From Diplocarpon mali (lineage: Eukaryota; Ascomycota; Leotiomycetes; Helotiales; Drepanopezizaceae): a stretch of DNA of 64,000 bases. The stretch's first letter is position 1, and every line of letters begins with the position of its first letter. Under the pieces are notes generated by a model that was not told the origin of the DNA, made no database searches, and was given only the letters and a program-made list of their open reading frames with translations. This document shows positions 9,180 through 21,274 of the stretch, piece after piece. Made by a program: the position numbers and the translations under genes. The stretch lies in contig JAENRP010000107.1 of NCBI GenBank assembly GCA_024741835.1, forward strand, positions 67,259 through 131,258. The letters run 5' to 3'.

Positions 9180-11900
9180 TTAGTTCCTCGGCTTGGTGCT
9201 CAAAATATCTTGCAGATGTGTTTCATCCTTGGGGACTGGTGGGAATTGCAATATGCCCAAATTGTCGGCTCAGTCATCTCCCCTGGCATCCCCACCCCCG
9301 GTCGGAACATAGCTTTGGCGGATTTTCATTCTCGTCATCGGGGAGCACAGACACTCTCCGTTGTGTACGATGAGAACGGAGTTGTGGGTGGGAGGGAAAT
9401 CCCGATCACCATCAAGAAGCTACCAGATTAGATCTTCGAAGCTCGAACCGCGATATTCGATTTGATTCACCAAGAAGCACGAAGCAAGCCACGCTGACGA
9501 TGGTCACTTTCTGCATCTCCCGGAGGCGTGCCGACTCTCAGACATTTGCACCACATTCTCTCCTCCGTCCAATGGCAAAGGCGCAACCCGTCTTTGCCGA
9601 TCACGGAAATCGCTAGTAGGCACAACTATTGGTTTCTAATCTTGACTACTCCGTTGCTGTATCTTCTTCCACTGCTCCTCTGGTGTTTTCTTGATCTGCT
9701 CTTTTGATCAGGCCAGGAGGTTTGGTGGATCCGGCGGATCCGGCGGATTCACATACGCCAGCGGCCAGGCCGAGCTATTGCGCGTCACAAATCCTACAAC
9801 TTATTATTAGATGGAGTGATACAGCCATGTATAGCGGTCCTATCCAGCTGTATACCACACGACGGACGAACCTATCATGTTAGCGCACTACGATGCTGAT
9901 CATTAATCCTACACCCTACACCGTATAATGTCAATGAAGTCGCGCGATCTTGCACTTGGGAGCTGCCCTTAATCTCGGAGTCGAAAGGGAAGACTCGAAT
10001 TAATTTGAATGCGTGTCATCTTGACCTTTGGGGTCTATTTTTAGGCGTTCTTCTTCACGGCTCGGCGGGCGGGAGAGTGGGTTTACCTCAACTTAATCGA
10101 AAGAACTCTGGCTAGGGCTAGGAGAGATATTATCACTGGTTCGACAATACATCAACCCCTCCATTTCGAAGATGTTTTGCATACGCGGCACGGTGAGAAT
10201 TGGCAGGTTGCGCGAGGCCAGCGAGATTATGCGGCAGAACAACTCTGTAGCCCACGTGAGCACTTGTAGGTGATTCCACGGCAAGCAAGCAAGTCCAATG
10301 TCTCATCCCCTGACCTAATACGATGGATATTGTTGTTGTTTTTGCGGGTTTTGCGGGTTTTGGTTTTTGTTTTGGTTTGTTATTGACCTGTCATATCCAC
10401 AGAGCAGCAACTCGTTCACTTGTGGATGAGAGATAAGACACTCCCTGTTCTACCCAACCAATCAGCCCATTGCTTAATCTCGCTCAGCACGGCTATTCCC
10501 CAGGCCGTCATCAGGTAAGGCTGTTCCCGCCGCTAGGCTAAGCGAGCCAATCAACGATCCCATCGAAATTTCTCAGCGTCGCAGAAGCAAAACGTTACAG
10601 TAAGCTAGTCTCGATAAATCCTGTACTAACCCAGGTTGTGCCATAAATCAGCAACCGATGCCCTCGCCTCTGAGACTAAGCACTAGCATCCAAGCTAGCA
10701 CCTCTTGATATAAGAGAGTGATATTCGGTTCTCAGTCGCCTCGCTACCGTGTGGAAACTTGCGGCCCACGAGGCAGATTTTCTGTGTATTTCGACGCGAT
10801 AGAGAACCATATCAATACGCAGTATCGCATGCTTCCGAGAAAATTAGAAATGGAAGCTGTGATATATCTTCGGTGCCGATGAGAAATGATACCGGATACC
10901 TACGCTTAGGCCAAGTCTGTGTAGAATCTAAATACGTGGGTGTCCACCGAAATTCGCCAGAAGCTTGTAAATCTGCCTTGCTAAGAAGCATAACATGGCA
11001 CCTATTGTTCAGGAATAGGGTCTGATACCCTTGGCTGCAGATGAAGAGTCAGGCGTAGCTAGAGTGAGTCTGGCAGAATAATATTTGTTCTCTCGTCAGC
11101 GTCCCTGGGGTAGGAATATGATGGGAGAAGAATCACAGTCTGACAGATCCGCTCTCCTAGATCCTTACTAATACTACTTACAAATAGCTTCTTAAATGCC
11201 AATACAGCGAGATCAGCTCAATCGAGATCATCACTTCAGATGAGGATATGCAAGTCGGCAGGAAGCGTCTTGGGTTTCAGGGACCGATCGTGGTTTAGTG
11301 CCAGCGATGCCTCGTTTGGATTAGCAGAGGCGGCGCTGCCGTGTTCATCAACCTCCTAGAAATGCTGGCGCCTGGAAGCGTTCTTCCCATCACGGTGTGG
11401 ATAATGTGTAGGAGGCAGAGTTCGCAGCGAACGCAGCGTTGAAAGGTCCCTGCTGCCCTGGATTCGGTCTAAGCATTCGAGAGTTTGGGGTATCTTTAGA
11501 AGTGGCAAGTAAAGGACCCAATGGAACTTCAAGAGGGGAACGATTGCTCCTCTACCTCCTCCTGAGAAACAACTAGATTCTCATCTGTGCCGTTAACCAA
11601 GGGCGTTCCCTGTGATTTCTTATATCAGTCGCAGATCTGACAAAGCAAGTGCTACAAACATTCGCCCAGTGATGGAAACTTATCCTTGCCCCTTCTTTCT
11701 CGGTGACTGTGGAAATAGAGGTGAAGAATGAGAGAGATAGAGCCGCCTTGCTCTCACCATTTTGGCGCTCTGTTACACATCATGCCCCAAGTGAATCGCA
11801 ACCTGGCAAATAGAGACTAAGTGAGAAGAACGCAGTGCCTCACCAAGAAGTCTGCCGCGCGTCATAGGTTTGTCTACTTTCCCTTACAGAAATAATACAA
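9180..11900. other. No gene recognised
   Basis: Intergenic sequence of near-neutral composition. Only short frames occur. The best is minus 10093-10284 (63 codons), whose translation is plausible but matches nothing I know. Small local repeats include ggatccggcggatccggcgg near 9730 and a TTTTGCGGG/TTTTGG run near 10340-10380. Confidence 0.45.
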
Positions 11901-11904
11901 TCAA

Positions 11905-12740
11905 AGTGGGTCTGGCGACGCAAGAGGTGAGGTTGTTCCGAAGATTCATTGCATATCGCACCTCGTTTCATCCCTATTCCGAGTCGGCAAATGGGCAAAA
12001 TTTCGCCAAGTGAATAGGAACGCGACTTGGGCGGACGGCCTCGTTGCAAGTCATGTGTTTGTTCACGTCCTCATCGACCAGTAGAAAAATCTCAATTATG
12101 GGTCAAGCGGAGAGTGTGCGACGATCTCTACAGCAGGTCTCGGGTTTGTTTACATGTCAAGCCCTCCATGTGGGTCTAGCGAAGGGTCGCAAGGCCACTA
12201 GCAAAGGCCTGTTGCATGCCGTTGGTTTATTGACCCCCTCGCTGAGCGACACTTTCTTACATATGGGTCTAGCGAATTCCAGCCTCGGTTCATGAAAGGT
12301 CTGTTGCAAGTCGTGGGTTCGCTTACTGCTGTTTCAAGACGAGGTTGAATGTAAGCAAAGGGAGGTTCGATGGAACTTACTAACGTGTAACTAAGCAAAG
12401 GGAGGTTCGATGGAACCTACTAACGTGTAACTGCGCAAGTGATATAACTTTCCTGCTTTGGATTTTAAACACATGTAGCACTGGTAGTCAAGTAGACACA
12501 GGCGAGATGTAGGTAGGCACTTTTGCTATATATTGTAGCTTTGTTTACTTCATACCTCAATTCGCTATCTTGACATCCGCATACGGAATAGCATAGCAAC
12601 AGGCGATATGTAGGAAGCCTTATTGCAGATCGCAGGATTGTTTACTTCGCTTCTTATGTAAGTTATACATCAGAAGACATAGCAATAAGCGATACAGAGG
12701 ATTTTGTTGCAGATGACACGCTTGTTGTTTTGCTTCTTTT
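11905..12740. repeat. Degenerate satellite, period roughly 75-100 bp
   Basis: Two motifs recur. ATGGGTCTAGCGAA-like copies lie near 11909, 12099, 12172 and 12264. GTTGCAAGTCGTGGGTTTGTTTAC-like segments lie near 12043, 12136, 12211, 12302, 12530, 12624 and 12705. Spacing is irregular and units are diverged, so this is an old tandem array. It lies directly 5' of the Copia relic. Confidence 0.6.
12352..12432. repeat. Recent 40-bp tandem duplication inside the satellite
   Basis: Two adjacent copies of a unit holding aagcaaagggaggttcgatg followed by gaacttactaacgtgtaac, differing at one base. It is much younger than the surrounding degenerate units. Confidence 0.85.
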
Positions 12741-14340
12741 AGGATTTCCAAACGGCAATTGATAAGCGAAGCAAAGACATTTCACTGACTCTGAACTTCA
12801 TTGTACAAACGCAATTGGCAGAGGATCATTATGAGCCGCGATCGTGTCTGGGGAGTAGATATTACTAAAAGACCTCCCTAGCAAGAGACTATAGGAGAGA
12901 GGCCAGTATATGGAATTGAGAGAGTATATAGTACTAAAAGACCTATAATAGCAGAGAAGCTTACAGATAGGCTAGTATAAAACAGTACTAAAAGACCTGC
13001 AACGTTAGAGTCGTTGGAAAACAGGCCAATCCATAGCGATGGTATTATAATAAGAGGCACTATACAATCTCGAAGGGTGATAGAAAACACCTTAAAGCGT
13101 CTGATCAACGCGTTTTAAAATAAATAAAGGCTCCCACCTTACGGTATGGCAGGAAGCTGAACCCAAAACGAGTATTCGGCAAGATAAATACGCAAGAGAG
13201 CGCGTTGACCTTTAAAGGAAATCAACCAACTATTCCTATAAAGGTAATATTAGTATATAATGCGCTGAACCAAAATCCAAAAGAATAGAAAGACGCGATA
13301 CTTAGTGAATTTGAAGCTATAAAATCAGTAGGAACCTTTAAAATAATACTAGGTAAACCATATATTAAAAGGAAGCTAATAAAATCGAGATTAATTCTGC
13401 AAAAAAAGATCGTAAATGGAGTTTTAATAAGAAGGAAAGCTCGAATTATACTAAAAGGCTATGAGCAATAGCACAAAATCGATTATTTCGATACTTTTGC
13501 TAGCGTTATTTGATATACAACTTTAAGAGTTCTACTCGTCTTTGCAGCCTCGAGAGACCTAGAAATCGAGCAAATCGACATCGATATAGCCTTCTTAAAC
13601 GCGTATTTAGCTGAAGACGTATATATGGCACTACTAGACGACAAATGGTGCGCTATTAGAAGCAATTGGCTATGGAGACTGTATAATCAACGATAACCTA
13701 ACGTTATATAACCTCGGCGACGACGATATTACTAAGATTTTCAATAAAGGAGAGGCAAAAGGGTATCGAGGCGGCGATATAGCATCTACTACACTACAGC
13801 TTAGTGGACTAATTACTATTTCTCGTTCGCATACTGCTATTGCGCTCGAAGCAGACGAAAAGGCATTGAACCTTGTATAAACTCTAGAAACGATTAATGT
13901 AGAGACTACGCCGCAAAACTCGAATAGAACGGATTCTGAGCTCCTTTATAGGAGACTAGGCCATCTCAACTGTATCGAACTAAATAAGCTAGTCGACGAC
14001 AACTATGGACTGAGTATAGAAGCTCGAATCGCTCTTAAAGGAGAGAGAAATTGCGAAAGCTGCTTAGCAGGGCGAATAAAGGAGCAACTTAATACGAACA
14101 CAGATACAAGAACGAAGGAGCTCGAGCTCTTATAAAAGAACGAAAATTCTCCCCTAAATCGAAGCATATAGACGTTCGCCACTTCTATGTACGAGACGAT
14201 ATGGTAGCCAGAGGCAAGATGACGGTGGCATATATTCCTAGTAACGATAATATGGCCGATTCTCTTATAAAAGCTCTACCAGGAATAGCTTTTGAGCGAT
14301 ATAAGGGCTATATGGGCCTTCTAGAGAGGAAATCGATAAA

Positions 14341-14460
14341 AGAAGGCCATACACAGGGAGGAAACCTATAAGAAGATCATTTAAGGGAAGGAAACCTACA
14401 AGAAGACTATATGAAGGGAGAAAATCTACAATAAGGTCATATAAAAGGAGGAAAAAGCTA
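14341..14460 (+). repeat. Four 30-bp purine-rich tandem units in the Copia relic
   Basis: Units start at 14341, 14371, 14401 and 14431, each of the form agaag-N-cat...aggGaGGaaacctaca with mismatches. They lie between the RNase H end and the 3' LTR and resemble reiterated polypurine tracts. Confidence 0.8.
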
Positions 14461-14652
14461 CGATGTAGCTGAGTCAGAGTTACTCTTGTACTACAACGCA
14501 CGTTTTTATACTGCGGGGCGGCTGAACTCCTTATAAGGGAGACGTAGGTGCCATATACGAGAGAGTATATTGTAGGAGTTAATAAGGCCTAGACTACTCA
14601 AAAAAGTGGGGCATCTTTACTCTGAGTTCATAGAGCTTAGGAGTAGGGGGCG

Positions 14653-14758
14653 TGTTAGAATATACAAGGATTGGAGATTAAGGCTTATGTAATCATACCT
14701 TGTATATATATTCCTGCAGCTCCATATAACTCAAAATCGACACCTTTAGATTCTGTCA
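14653..14758 (+). mobile_element. 3' LTR of the Copia relic (uninterrupted)
   Basis: A 106-bp LTR beginning TGTTAGAATATACAAG and ending GATTCTGTCA, preceded by the polypurine tract gagtagggggcg. It matches 5812-6193 on both sides of the MITE and so acts as the empty site, with ACCTTG-TA-TATAT continuous here. Confidence 0.8.
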
Positions 14759-15109
14759 ATATGGTCTGCTCTACAGGATCTGGCATCAGACGGACGTGTT
14801 CCCTCGAGTCCGAGTTCAAGAAACCATGGAGGGGAGGGAAGCGAGGAGGGAGAATATACCCAAACTGCCTTTGGATGATTTCCTCGACTCATCGATACCA
14901 TGCATTCTGAAGAAGCTTAGGTGGGAATAGGTGAAAAGATTCAATACGAGCACCTGTTGTTGCAAGCTCCCGCACGTGCCATCCAAGGGGCCCCACTTCA
15001 AGGCCGACGCCAAAATACCCCACCAAATCAACCCCCACCACGATTCTTCATCTCAGCTCGTCCCAGCCCACATCCTCCTTCTGCAACATCCGACAAGTAA
15101 TTCCTCTAA

Positions 15110-16092
15110 ATGTCTCCACCAGCCATCATCGCACCCTCTATTTTATCTGCGGATTTCGCGGATCTGGGAAAGGAATGCTCGAGCACAATTGCCCGCGGGG
15201 CGGACTGGTTGCACATAGGTATGCTCATTCTAGGGAAAAGGCAGGAAAGGGCAGGGGGGCGAAAAGAAACGGGCTGATTCTGTACGACGGGTCGCAGATA
15301 TCATGGACGGCCACTTCGTGCCTAACATCACATTTGGCGCGCCTGTTGTCACGAAGATCCGCAGCCATGTCGACAAGCCGAGTGCGAAGCACGGGAAGGG
15401 GACCTTCGATTGCCATATGATGATTGCAGAGGTACAACCGCCTTATTAAGTGGCCGGACTGTCAACTGGCTAACTTCGGCTTGTGTTTCAGCCGAAGAAA
15501 TGGGTCAAGGAATTCCAAAAAGCTGGCTGTAATCTATACTGTTTCCATTACGAAGCCGCTATCAGCAGCACCGCAGCCGAAAGCCCCGAGGCGACGAGCG
15601 AGGCCAAGACGAGCCCGAAAGAGCTGATTAGGTATATACATGATCTGGGCATGTTGGCAGGTGTTGCAATCAAGCCGGACACGCCGGTTGATGTGCTATG
15701 GGAGATCTTGGAGTCGGGAGATGCGAAGGAAGTCCCGGATGTATGTGGACCCCATTTACGTTTTCAGTCCAGAATCTCCTGCAACTCTCTTGAGCGGAAA
15801 GGGTGGGATTGACGAACAATAGATGGTCCTTGTCATGACAGTCCACCCTGGGTTCGGCGGGCAGAAATTCATGGCGTCTGAACTGCCCAAGGTTGTTGAG
15901 CTGAGGAGACGATACCCCGAGTTAAATATTGAGGTTGATGGCGGACTTGGGCCTGGCACGATTGACCAGGCGGCGGAGGCGGGGGCGAACGTTATTGTGG
16001 CGGGCAGTGCGGTGTTTGGGGCCCAAGATCCCGGGGAGGTGATTGCGAAGTTGCGGGAGGCTGTGGATAAGAGGAGGGTGGCTTCGTTGTGA
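15110..16092 (+). CDS. RPE1: Ribulose-phosphate 3-epimerase, four exons, 253 aa
   Basis: Interconverts ribulose 5-phosphate and xylulose 5-phosphate in the cytosolic non-oxidative pentose phosphate pathway. Exons: 15110-15218, 15298-15431, 15492-15740, 15823-16092; introns of 79, 60 and 82 bp with GT...AG ends. The joined frame has all family signatures: [13 protein letters not shown] at the N-terminus, [14 protein letters not shown] (metal-binding His and catalytic Asp), the HMMI metal His, [12 protein letters not shown] with the phosphate loop, and [11 protein letters not shown] with the second catalytic Asp. The C-terminal GSAVFG phosphate grip is also present. Length is normal for fungi. 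Many intron-blind frames miss exon 1. The start is the first Met, just upstream of the conserved APSIL. I see no damage, and the gene is expected to be functional. The nearest neighbour is the P450 gene about 1.5 kb downstream; there is no evident functional link. Confidence 0.95.
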
Positions 16093-17574
16093 GCGAGTGG
16101 GAGGGGCTGGGACCATGGTATGATGAATGGGATAATGAGATACGAGATGACCCCTCACGCAGCACTACGATGGATGGTAACGAGTCATGAGAAAAGGGTA
16201 CAGGTAGGGGGGCCGGCCTTTCCACCCAGGCGCAATTGAAGGTCCAGCTCATCCCCCAGCGGGGCTGAGACGAGCTACCGAAGAGAAAGATAGAAGAAAA
16301 AACAAGAGGTTGAGCCCAGCCTCTCACTCCCGAAATAGACAGGTTTGTGAAGTTGACAGTTGACAAGGGCTCCCCCAGTTTTATCTTCCGAGACCAAATA
16401 CCGGCCTCGATCCCTGACCCAGAGTGGGCCTCGTTGGGAAAGGAACGGAGCGAGCATGGAGTGAGTTGTACCCCCACACCAAACCACCCCGCACTCATCG
16501 CCGTACGGCTCTTGGAGGTGGTAATTGACTGGAATTGACAATGGAATCCGAATTGGCATCCGAATGGCCATCAGCTTGACCCGATTACCCCGACCCGACA
16601 GGACCGACACACACACACAAACTCCTCAAAGACCGACACATCGCCGAGGGGGAGTAATGCCTGCACGCTGGTTGGCTTACAACCCGAGCCGGAGGTGGGC
16701 CGTACGGTGACCGGCAAGAACATCAACAGTGACGCATTTCGCTGCTCGTAAATTCAAAGTTCTTCCAGGTCCATCTGGCCGTGGGCCAGATGCAGCTCCC
16801 TGACGTATGGATGTTTCTACGGGAGTTCGGATCGACCCTTGGCCCCGCGTTATATTTCTATTCGCAATCCCCAGACCCGACCTATTCTCTTGTTCTCCAG
16901 CTGGGGAAGCTCTCGACCCGGCTGAGCTGGATTGGGTGTGACAGATGTATTCCTGCAAAACTATCAACAACTGCAGAACATCTCAATCGCAACCGCGAGG
17001 AAGACGCCAAGTCTGCGCGGCAGTGAGAGCGTTGCGCTGCTCGCCAAGACCCGGTCACCGTAAGCCTCCCCTCGCAATCCAGGACCACCAAAGATCTGGG
17101 GAGTCTGCCCTTCATCTGCAGCGGCTCGTCATGGGCTGCGGGGTGAAGGTCTAACTCAAATGAATGCGCCCCCGGCCAACGAGACCGGCAGTTTCGAGGT
17201 CTGCTTGTCGAGTATATTTAAACATCCATGACTATGCCGCGGGCAACCGTTGATCGCTGCCTCGTTCTCAACCACTCTCTGCGAACACCAGACTACATTC
17301 AGAACCGGCACGACTGCGAATGCGAATGTGCTCGTGCTCTCCTCCATGAGGACACAGTACCCCCGAGAGACAGACAGAGAGAGAGAGAGAGAGAGAACAC
17401 CAGACAGTGTTATACATCCATCTATCATTTGTACACTCACAGCGACACAGCCCCATCTGCTGCCATCGAGGCCTCTTATCCAAACTTCCGTCTGACCCCC
17501 ACCTCACCTCTCATCTCTCGAGCCTCCTCGTCCTCCAACACCGCGGCGATCCAAATCCAAATCGCCTCAACACC
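16093..17574. other. Intergenic region and promoter of the P450 gene
   Basis: No gene recognised. It contains a TATA-like tatatttaaa at 17213-17222 and a (GA)n tract at about 17364-17396, 180-210 bp before the P450 start. GA/CT tracts of this kind are common in fungal promoters. Confidence 0.45.
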
Positions 17575-19169
17575 ATGTCTATCGCCGACTTCATCCTCAC
17601 GCCCTACGCCGTCCCCGTCGCCCTCGTGCTCTTCTGGCTTGTGCCCTATCTCACGTCCAATACAGAACTGCGCGACATCCCAGGGCCTTTCGTGGCCAAG
17701 TTCTCGAACCTATGGCTGCTGCTGCAGGCCCGCCAGGGGAAACGCTATCTGAGCGTTGATGCCGCGCACAAGAAGTATGGCAAGCTGGTGCGCATCCAGC
17801 CAAACCACGTCAGTGTTGCGGACGAGTCTGCGATCCCGGAGATCTACGGCCACGGCAACGGGTTCTTGAAGTCGTACGTAATCCATGCAGAAGATGCCAA
17901 TGCCAAACCCAACCCCAACGAGATGACCAGGCTAACGCCCCGTGCAGAGATTTCTACGATGCCTTCGTCTCCATCCAGCGCGGCCTCTTCAACACGCGCG
18001 ACCGCGCCGAGCACACGCGCAAGCGCAAGACGGTCTCGCACACCTTTTCCACCAAGAGCATCGGCCAGTTCGAGGTCTACATGCACCACAACCTCGAGCT
18101 GTTCGTGAAGCAGTGGGACACGCTGGCTACCAACGCCCACGGCGGCTTCGCCAAGCTGGACTGCCTGCACTGGTACAATTACCTGGCCTTCGACATGATC
18201 GGTGATCTGGCGTTCGGCCAGCCCTTCGGCATGCTGGAGAAGGGGAAAGATGTCACGGAAATCCAGAAAACCCCCGACGGACCCGTATCCTACGCGCCCG
18301 CCGTCGAGGTCCTGAACCGCCGCGGTGAGGTCTCGGGTACGCTCGGCTGTCTCCCCCAGCTCAAGCCCTGGGCCAAGTACCTCCCCGACCCCTTCTTCAG
18401 CCAGGGCCTCGCCGCCGTGGAGAACCTCGCCGGGATAGCCGTCGCACGTGTCAGCCAGCGCCTCGACGGCAAGCAGAACGTCGAGCGTGTCGACCTTCTC
18501 GCCCGCCTGATGGAAGGCAAAGACGAGAACGGGGCCAAGCTCGGCCGCGCAGAACTCACGGCCGAAGCCCTGACCCAGCTCATCGCCGGCTCCGACACCA
18601 CCTCCAACACCTCGTGCGCCATCCTCTACTGGGTGACCAAGACTCCCGGCGTGCTGCAGAAGCTCCGCAAGGAGCTCGACGAGGCCATCCCGCAGGGTCT
18701 GGACGTGCCCACGTTCGACCTGGTGAAGGATCTCCCGTACATGCGCAACGTCATCAACGAAACCCTCCGCATCCACTCCACATCCGCCCTCGGCCTCCCC
18801 CGCGTCGTGCCGCCCGGACCGGGGGTCACGATCCAGGGCCACCACTTCCCGGGCTACACCGTCCTCTCGGTCCCCTCGTACACCATCCACCACTCGAAAT
18901 CCATATGGGGACCCGACGCCGACGAGTTCCGCCCCGACCGGTGGGACAATCTCACCGAGCGCCAGAAAATAGGCTTCATCCCCTTCAGCTACGGACCGCG
19001 AAGTTGCGTGGGCCGCAACGTGGCCGAGATGGAGCTGGCGCTGATTGTGGCTACTACCTTCCGCCGATATGAATTTGAGCTTTATCAGGATGTGCTCGAG
19101 ACGAGAGAAGGCTTCTTGCGGAAGCCGCTGGAGTGTTTGGTGGGTATCAAGAAGAGAGAGGGGATCTAG
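17575..19169 (+). CDS. Cytochrome P450, CYP53-like benzoate 4-monooxygenase, 506 aa
   Basis: Likely para-hydroxylates benzoate at the ER membrane, using a cytochrome P450 reductase. In fungi this is the entry step of benzoate degradation through the protocatechuate/beta-ketoadipate route and detoxifies plant-derived benzoate. Exons 17575-17873 and 17948-19169 (intron 74 bp). Residues 5-25 form the N-terminal membrane anchor. They are followed by the Pro-rich hinge (IPGPFVAKF), the I-helix AGSDTT near residue 312, the ExxR motif ETLR near 369 and the heme-binding FSYGPRSCVGRN with the Cys near 452. The sequence FSNLWLLLQARQGKRYLSVD and the HGNGFLKS region are characteristic of CYP53. The start was chosen at CACCATG; the open frame extends 56 codons upstream but that part is leader. 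No defects are seen. The antisense frame of 349 codons is a shadow. Confidence 0.92.
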
Positions 19170-21274
19170 GTGGTGCTTTGAGCGGGCGTTGGGGTAAGAG
19201 CGTGGGGGATCTTGTATTTACCCTTGTATCGATGGCATTTTGCCTGGCGAATGATGGATAGTTATTGTATATTTATCATATATTTATCATGTCTGGTTTT
19301 AGTTGGAACTGCTCGCTGCTTGTTGCGTGGCGTTGAGATGTTGGCTCCCACGGAGGAGTAGTCACTTCCCTCTCGTGGCTACACACAAAGCGAGAATTCC
19401 AGATGTCTGCAGCTCAATTTTTTTTCTCCCAAGAAGCAGCATTCACAAAGTCTCTTAGTTTTTCGTATTGCCGTAACTGAATCTGCCCATGCAAGCATAT
19501 TACCACATGTCATCCACCCGAGACTACCTCGCCTCCACGCCACATATCTAGGCAGCGTCATCCTCGCGCTGAGTCGCACCACGGTAGTATATATCCTCAG
19601 CAATATCCCATCGAATCAGACACCGCCATGCACACGTCCCTCGGCCTCTCATGCCCCACGGCCACCGTCGCACACTTATGAGCGGCACAGGTAATCCTCG
19701 AGCGACACCTGGAATCATCGCTGGAGAGACATGCAGTGCTACCCTACGAGGAACACCCCAAGTAGCAGGGACGGGCTGTCCAACCCGTCGCGGGTTCGCT
19801 CCGGCGACCTGGGAGGTGAAGTACCTCACGTGCCGGAAAGACGTCGGCGGGATGTACCCAGTCCTGAGCTCCGTCCCTCGTGAAGCCGGGCGGTGCTTTC
19901 CGAGCACGAGGCGGCTCGACCAAACACCTTGATCCTGGGGCCATGGTCTCCCGACGCGGCAGCACGTACGCGGCTGGGTTGTCGAGTCGGTTCCCCGCTC
20001 CTCTGCAACCGGTGGATAGCTGTTCCGGCCGAGTAAACAAAGGCTCGCTTGTTTCCTAGCGCCGGGACCCACGCGACGGCAGGATCTCCGGGGGGGAGGG
20101 GAGGCGGCAACGATTTCGAGTCCAGACTGCACGCCTGTGCGGAACCCCTCCCCTGTCGGATCTGGCGGTGCACGGATCGGCCTGGTCGTGTCGAGGGGGG
20201 AGCATAAGTGACCCTTCACAGGTCGGTCGCCGGCCGGGGGTGAGACCCGGAGACGAGTGGTGCCCGCCAACCCCTGGCAACCTGGGAAGGTGAACATTCA
20301 AGCTCGTCTGGCTTCTGCTGTCCTCCGACTGTGCTCAGATCCGAGAAACCGATACTCGCAGGGGACTACCGGGTCATGTGACGCCTGCAGGCTGTCTGTC
20401 GTCCTCGCACCAGCTCTTGTGCGACAGTCGCAGCGCCGAGAGATTCTTGACACAAGTGGACTCCGAGAGCGAGGAGTGTGACTCTTGCTAGAGAACGGCC
20501 CATGGCTTGATCCAGGAGACTAGGTGCCTCTCGGCTGCAAGTCTGACCTCTGGGATAGCACGCCGGGTATCGATTATAGCAATGCTGGTTTCAGGGATGG
20601 GAGTACAACCACCCACGGGTTTGGCTTGATGACGAGTGGGCATACCGAAGCCACTGCGCTCGTCGGCGAAGGAGTTGCAGAAGTCGCAGGAGCCGTATCT
20701 GGTCCCGGTATAGGTGTGAGCCTGTACGGACTCCACACCACGCTAGTGTGACCTGTTCTGTCTGTTCCCGCTGCCCTCATTTCACCGTGAAAATTGACGC
20801 CCCAGGAACGGTGCATTGAGTCTCGGAGTGCTTTTGCTTGTATTCGTAACTGTTGGTGTGCAGATTACTCTAGAACGCTCGTTTCCCTTATTCCTAGGCT
20901 CGTCCTGCATTAGTATATCATACAAAGTCGGACAGGTTTCATAGAGGCCTCGGAGGGTTTCGCAGCCGGGGGCCTCGGCGAGTATAGCAATCACAGGCTT
21001 GGAGGAATACAGGAGGGGAGGTGATTCAGAAGTATAAAGGTGGCATATCGGCCTGTGTAAGAGGGCAGACTTTTTGAAATACACATAATGTGACTGTCTC
21101 ATTCTACTCCATTTTACGTGAAATATCGATACCGGTACGGAACCTCCAGTAACTCATCCCGTGAACTCGCTTCCCAGTTTTTCATTCCGATCCGAGGAAC
21201 ACGAGATACGCCCGCAAGCAGACATACCGGTTCTCTCACATCCAGCCGCCATGCTAGCTTCATCCACATGAAAT
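19170..21274. other. No gene recognised
   Basis: 19650-20310 is GC-rich and holds long overlapping frames on both strands (up to 249 codons, minus). They are Arg/Pro/Gly-rich, mutually overlapping and without motifs, so I treat them as spurious. The rest is ordinary intergenic sequence. Confidence 0.5.

Larger units (their letters stand above)
12855..14758 (+). mobile_element. Scrambled, RIP-like Ty1/Copia relic
   Basis: Reading plus-strand frames, about 13195-13650 gives a Copia reverse-transcriptase N-terminal half (KLIKSRLILQKK..., ARIILKGYEQ, FDTFASVI, LEIEQIDIDIAFLN). About 13660-14090 gives a GAG-pre-integrase segment (LLYRRLGHLN...NCESCLAGR). About 14205-14330 gives the RNase H end (AYIPSNDNMADSLIKALPG). 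In an intact Copia the GAG-pre-integrase precedes RT, so the order here is rearranged, with the RT active site and integrase core missing. In-frame stops and A/T-biased changes are frequent. The 5' part has three copies of TACTAAAAGACCT (12865, 12932, 12988). The 3' end is an LTR at 14653-14758; no 5' LTR is seen. Confidence 0.75.

Noticed and set aside
12355..12425. tRNA-like GGTTCGATGGAACC
   Set aside because: Resembles a T-loop but no acceptor, D or anticodon stems can be built around it; it lies in a tandem duplication. No tRNA or rRNA gene was found in the window.
12878..13108. Hydrophobic 76-codon minus-strand frame
   Set aside because: Antisense to the Copia relic; the hydrophobicity comes from A-rich plus-strand sequence.
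17407..17574. 56-codon N-terminal extension of the P450
   Set aside because: Not conserved in type, Ser/His-rich leader; the membrane anchor begins right after the CACCATG at 17575.
17844..18893. 349-codon minus-strand open frame
   Set aside because: Antisense shadow of the P450 second exon.
19548..20297. 249-codon minus-strand open frame
   Set aside because: GC-rich, Arg/Pro-rich, overlapped by other frames of equal quality, no motif.
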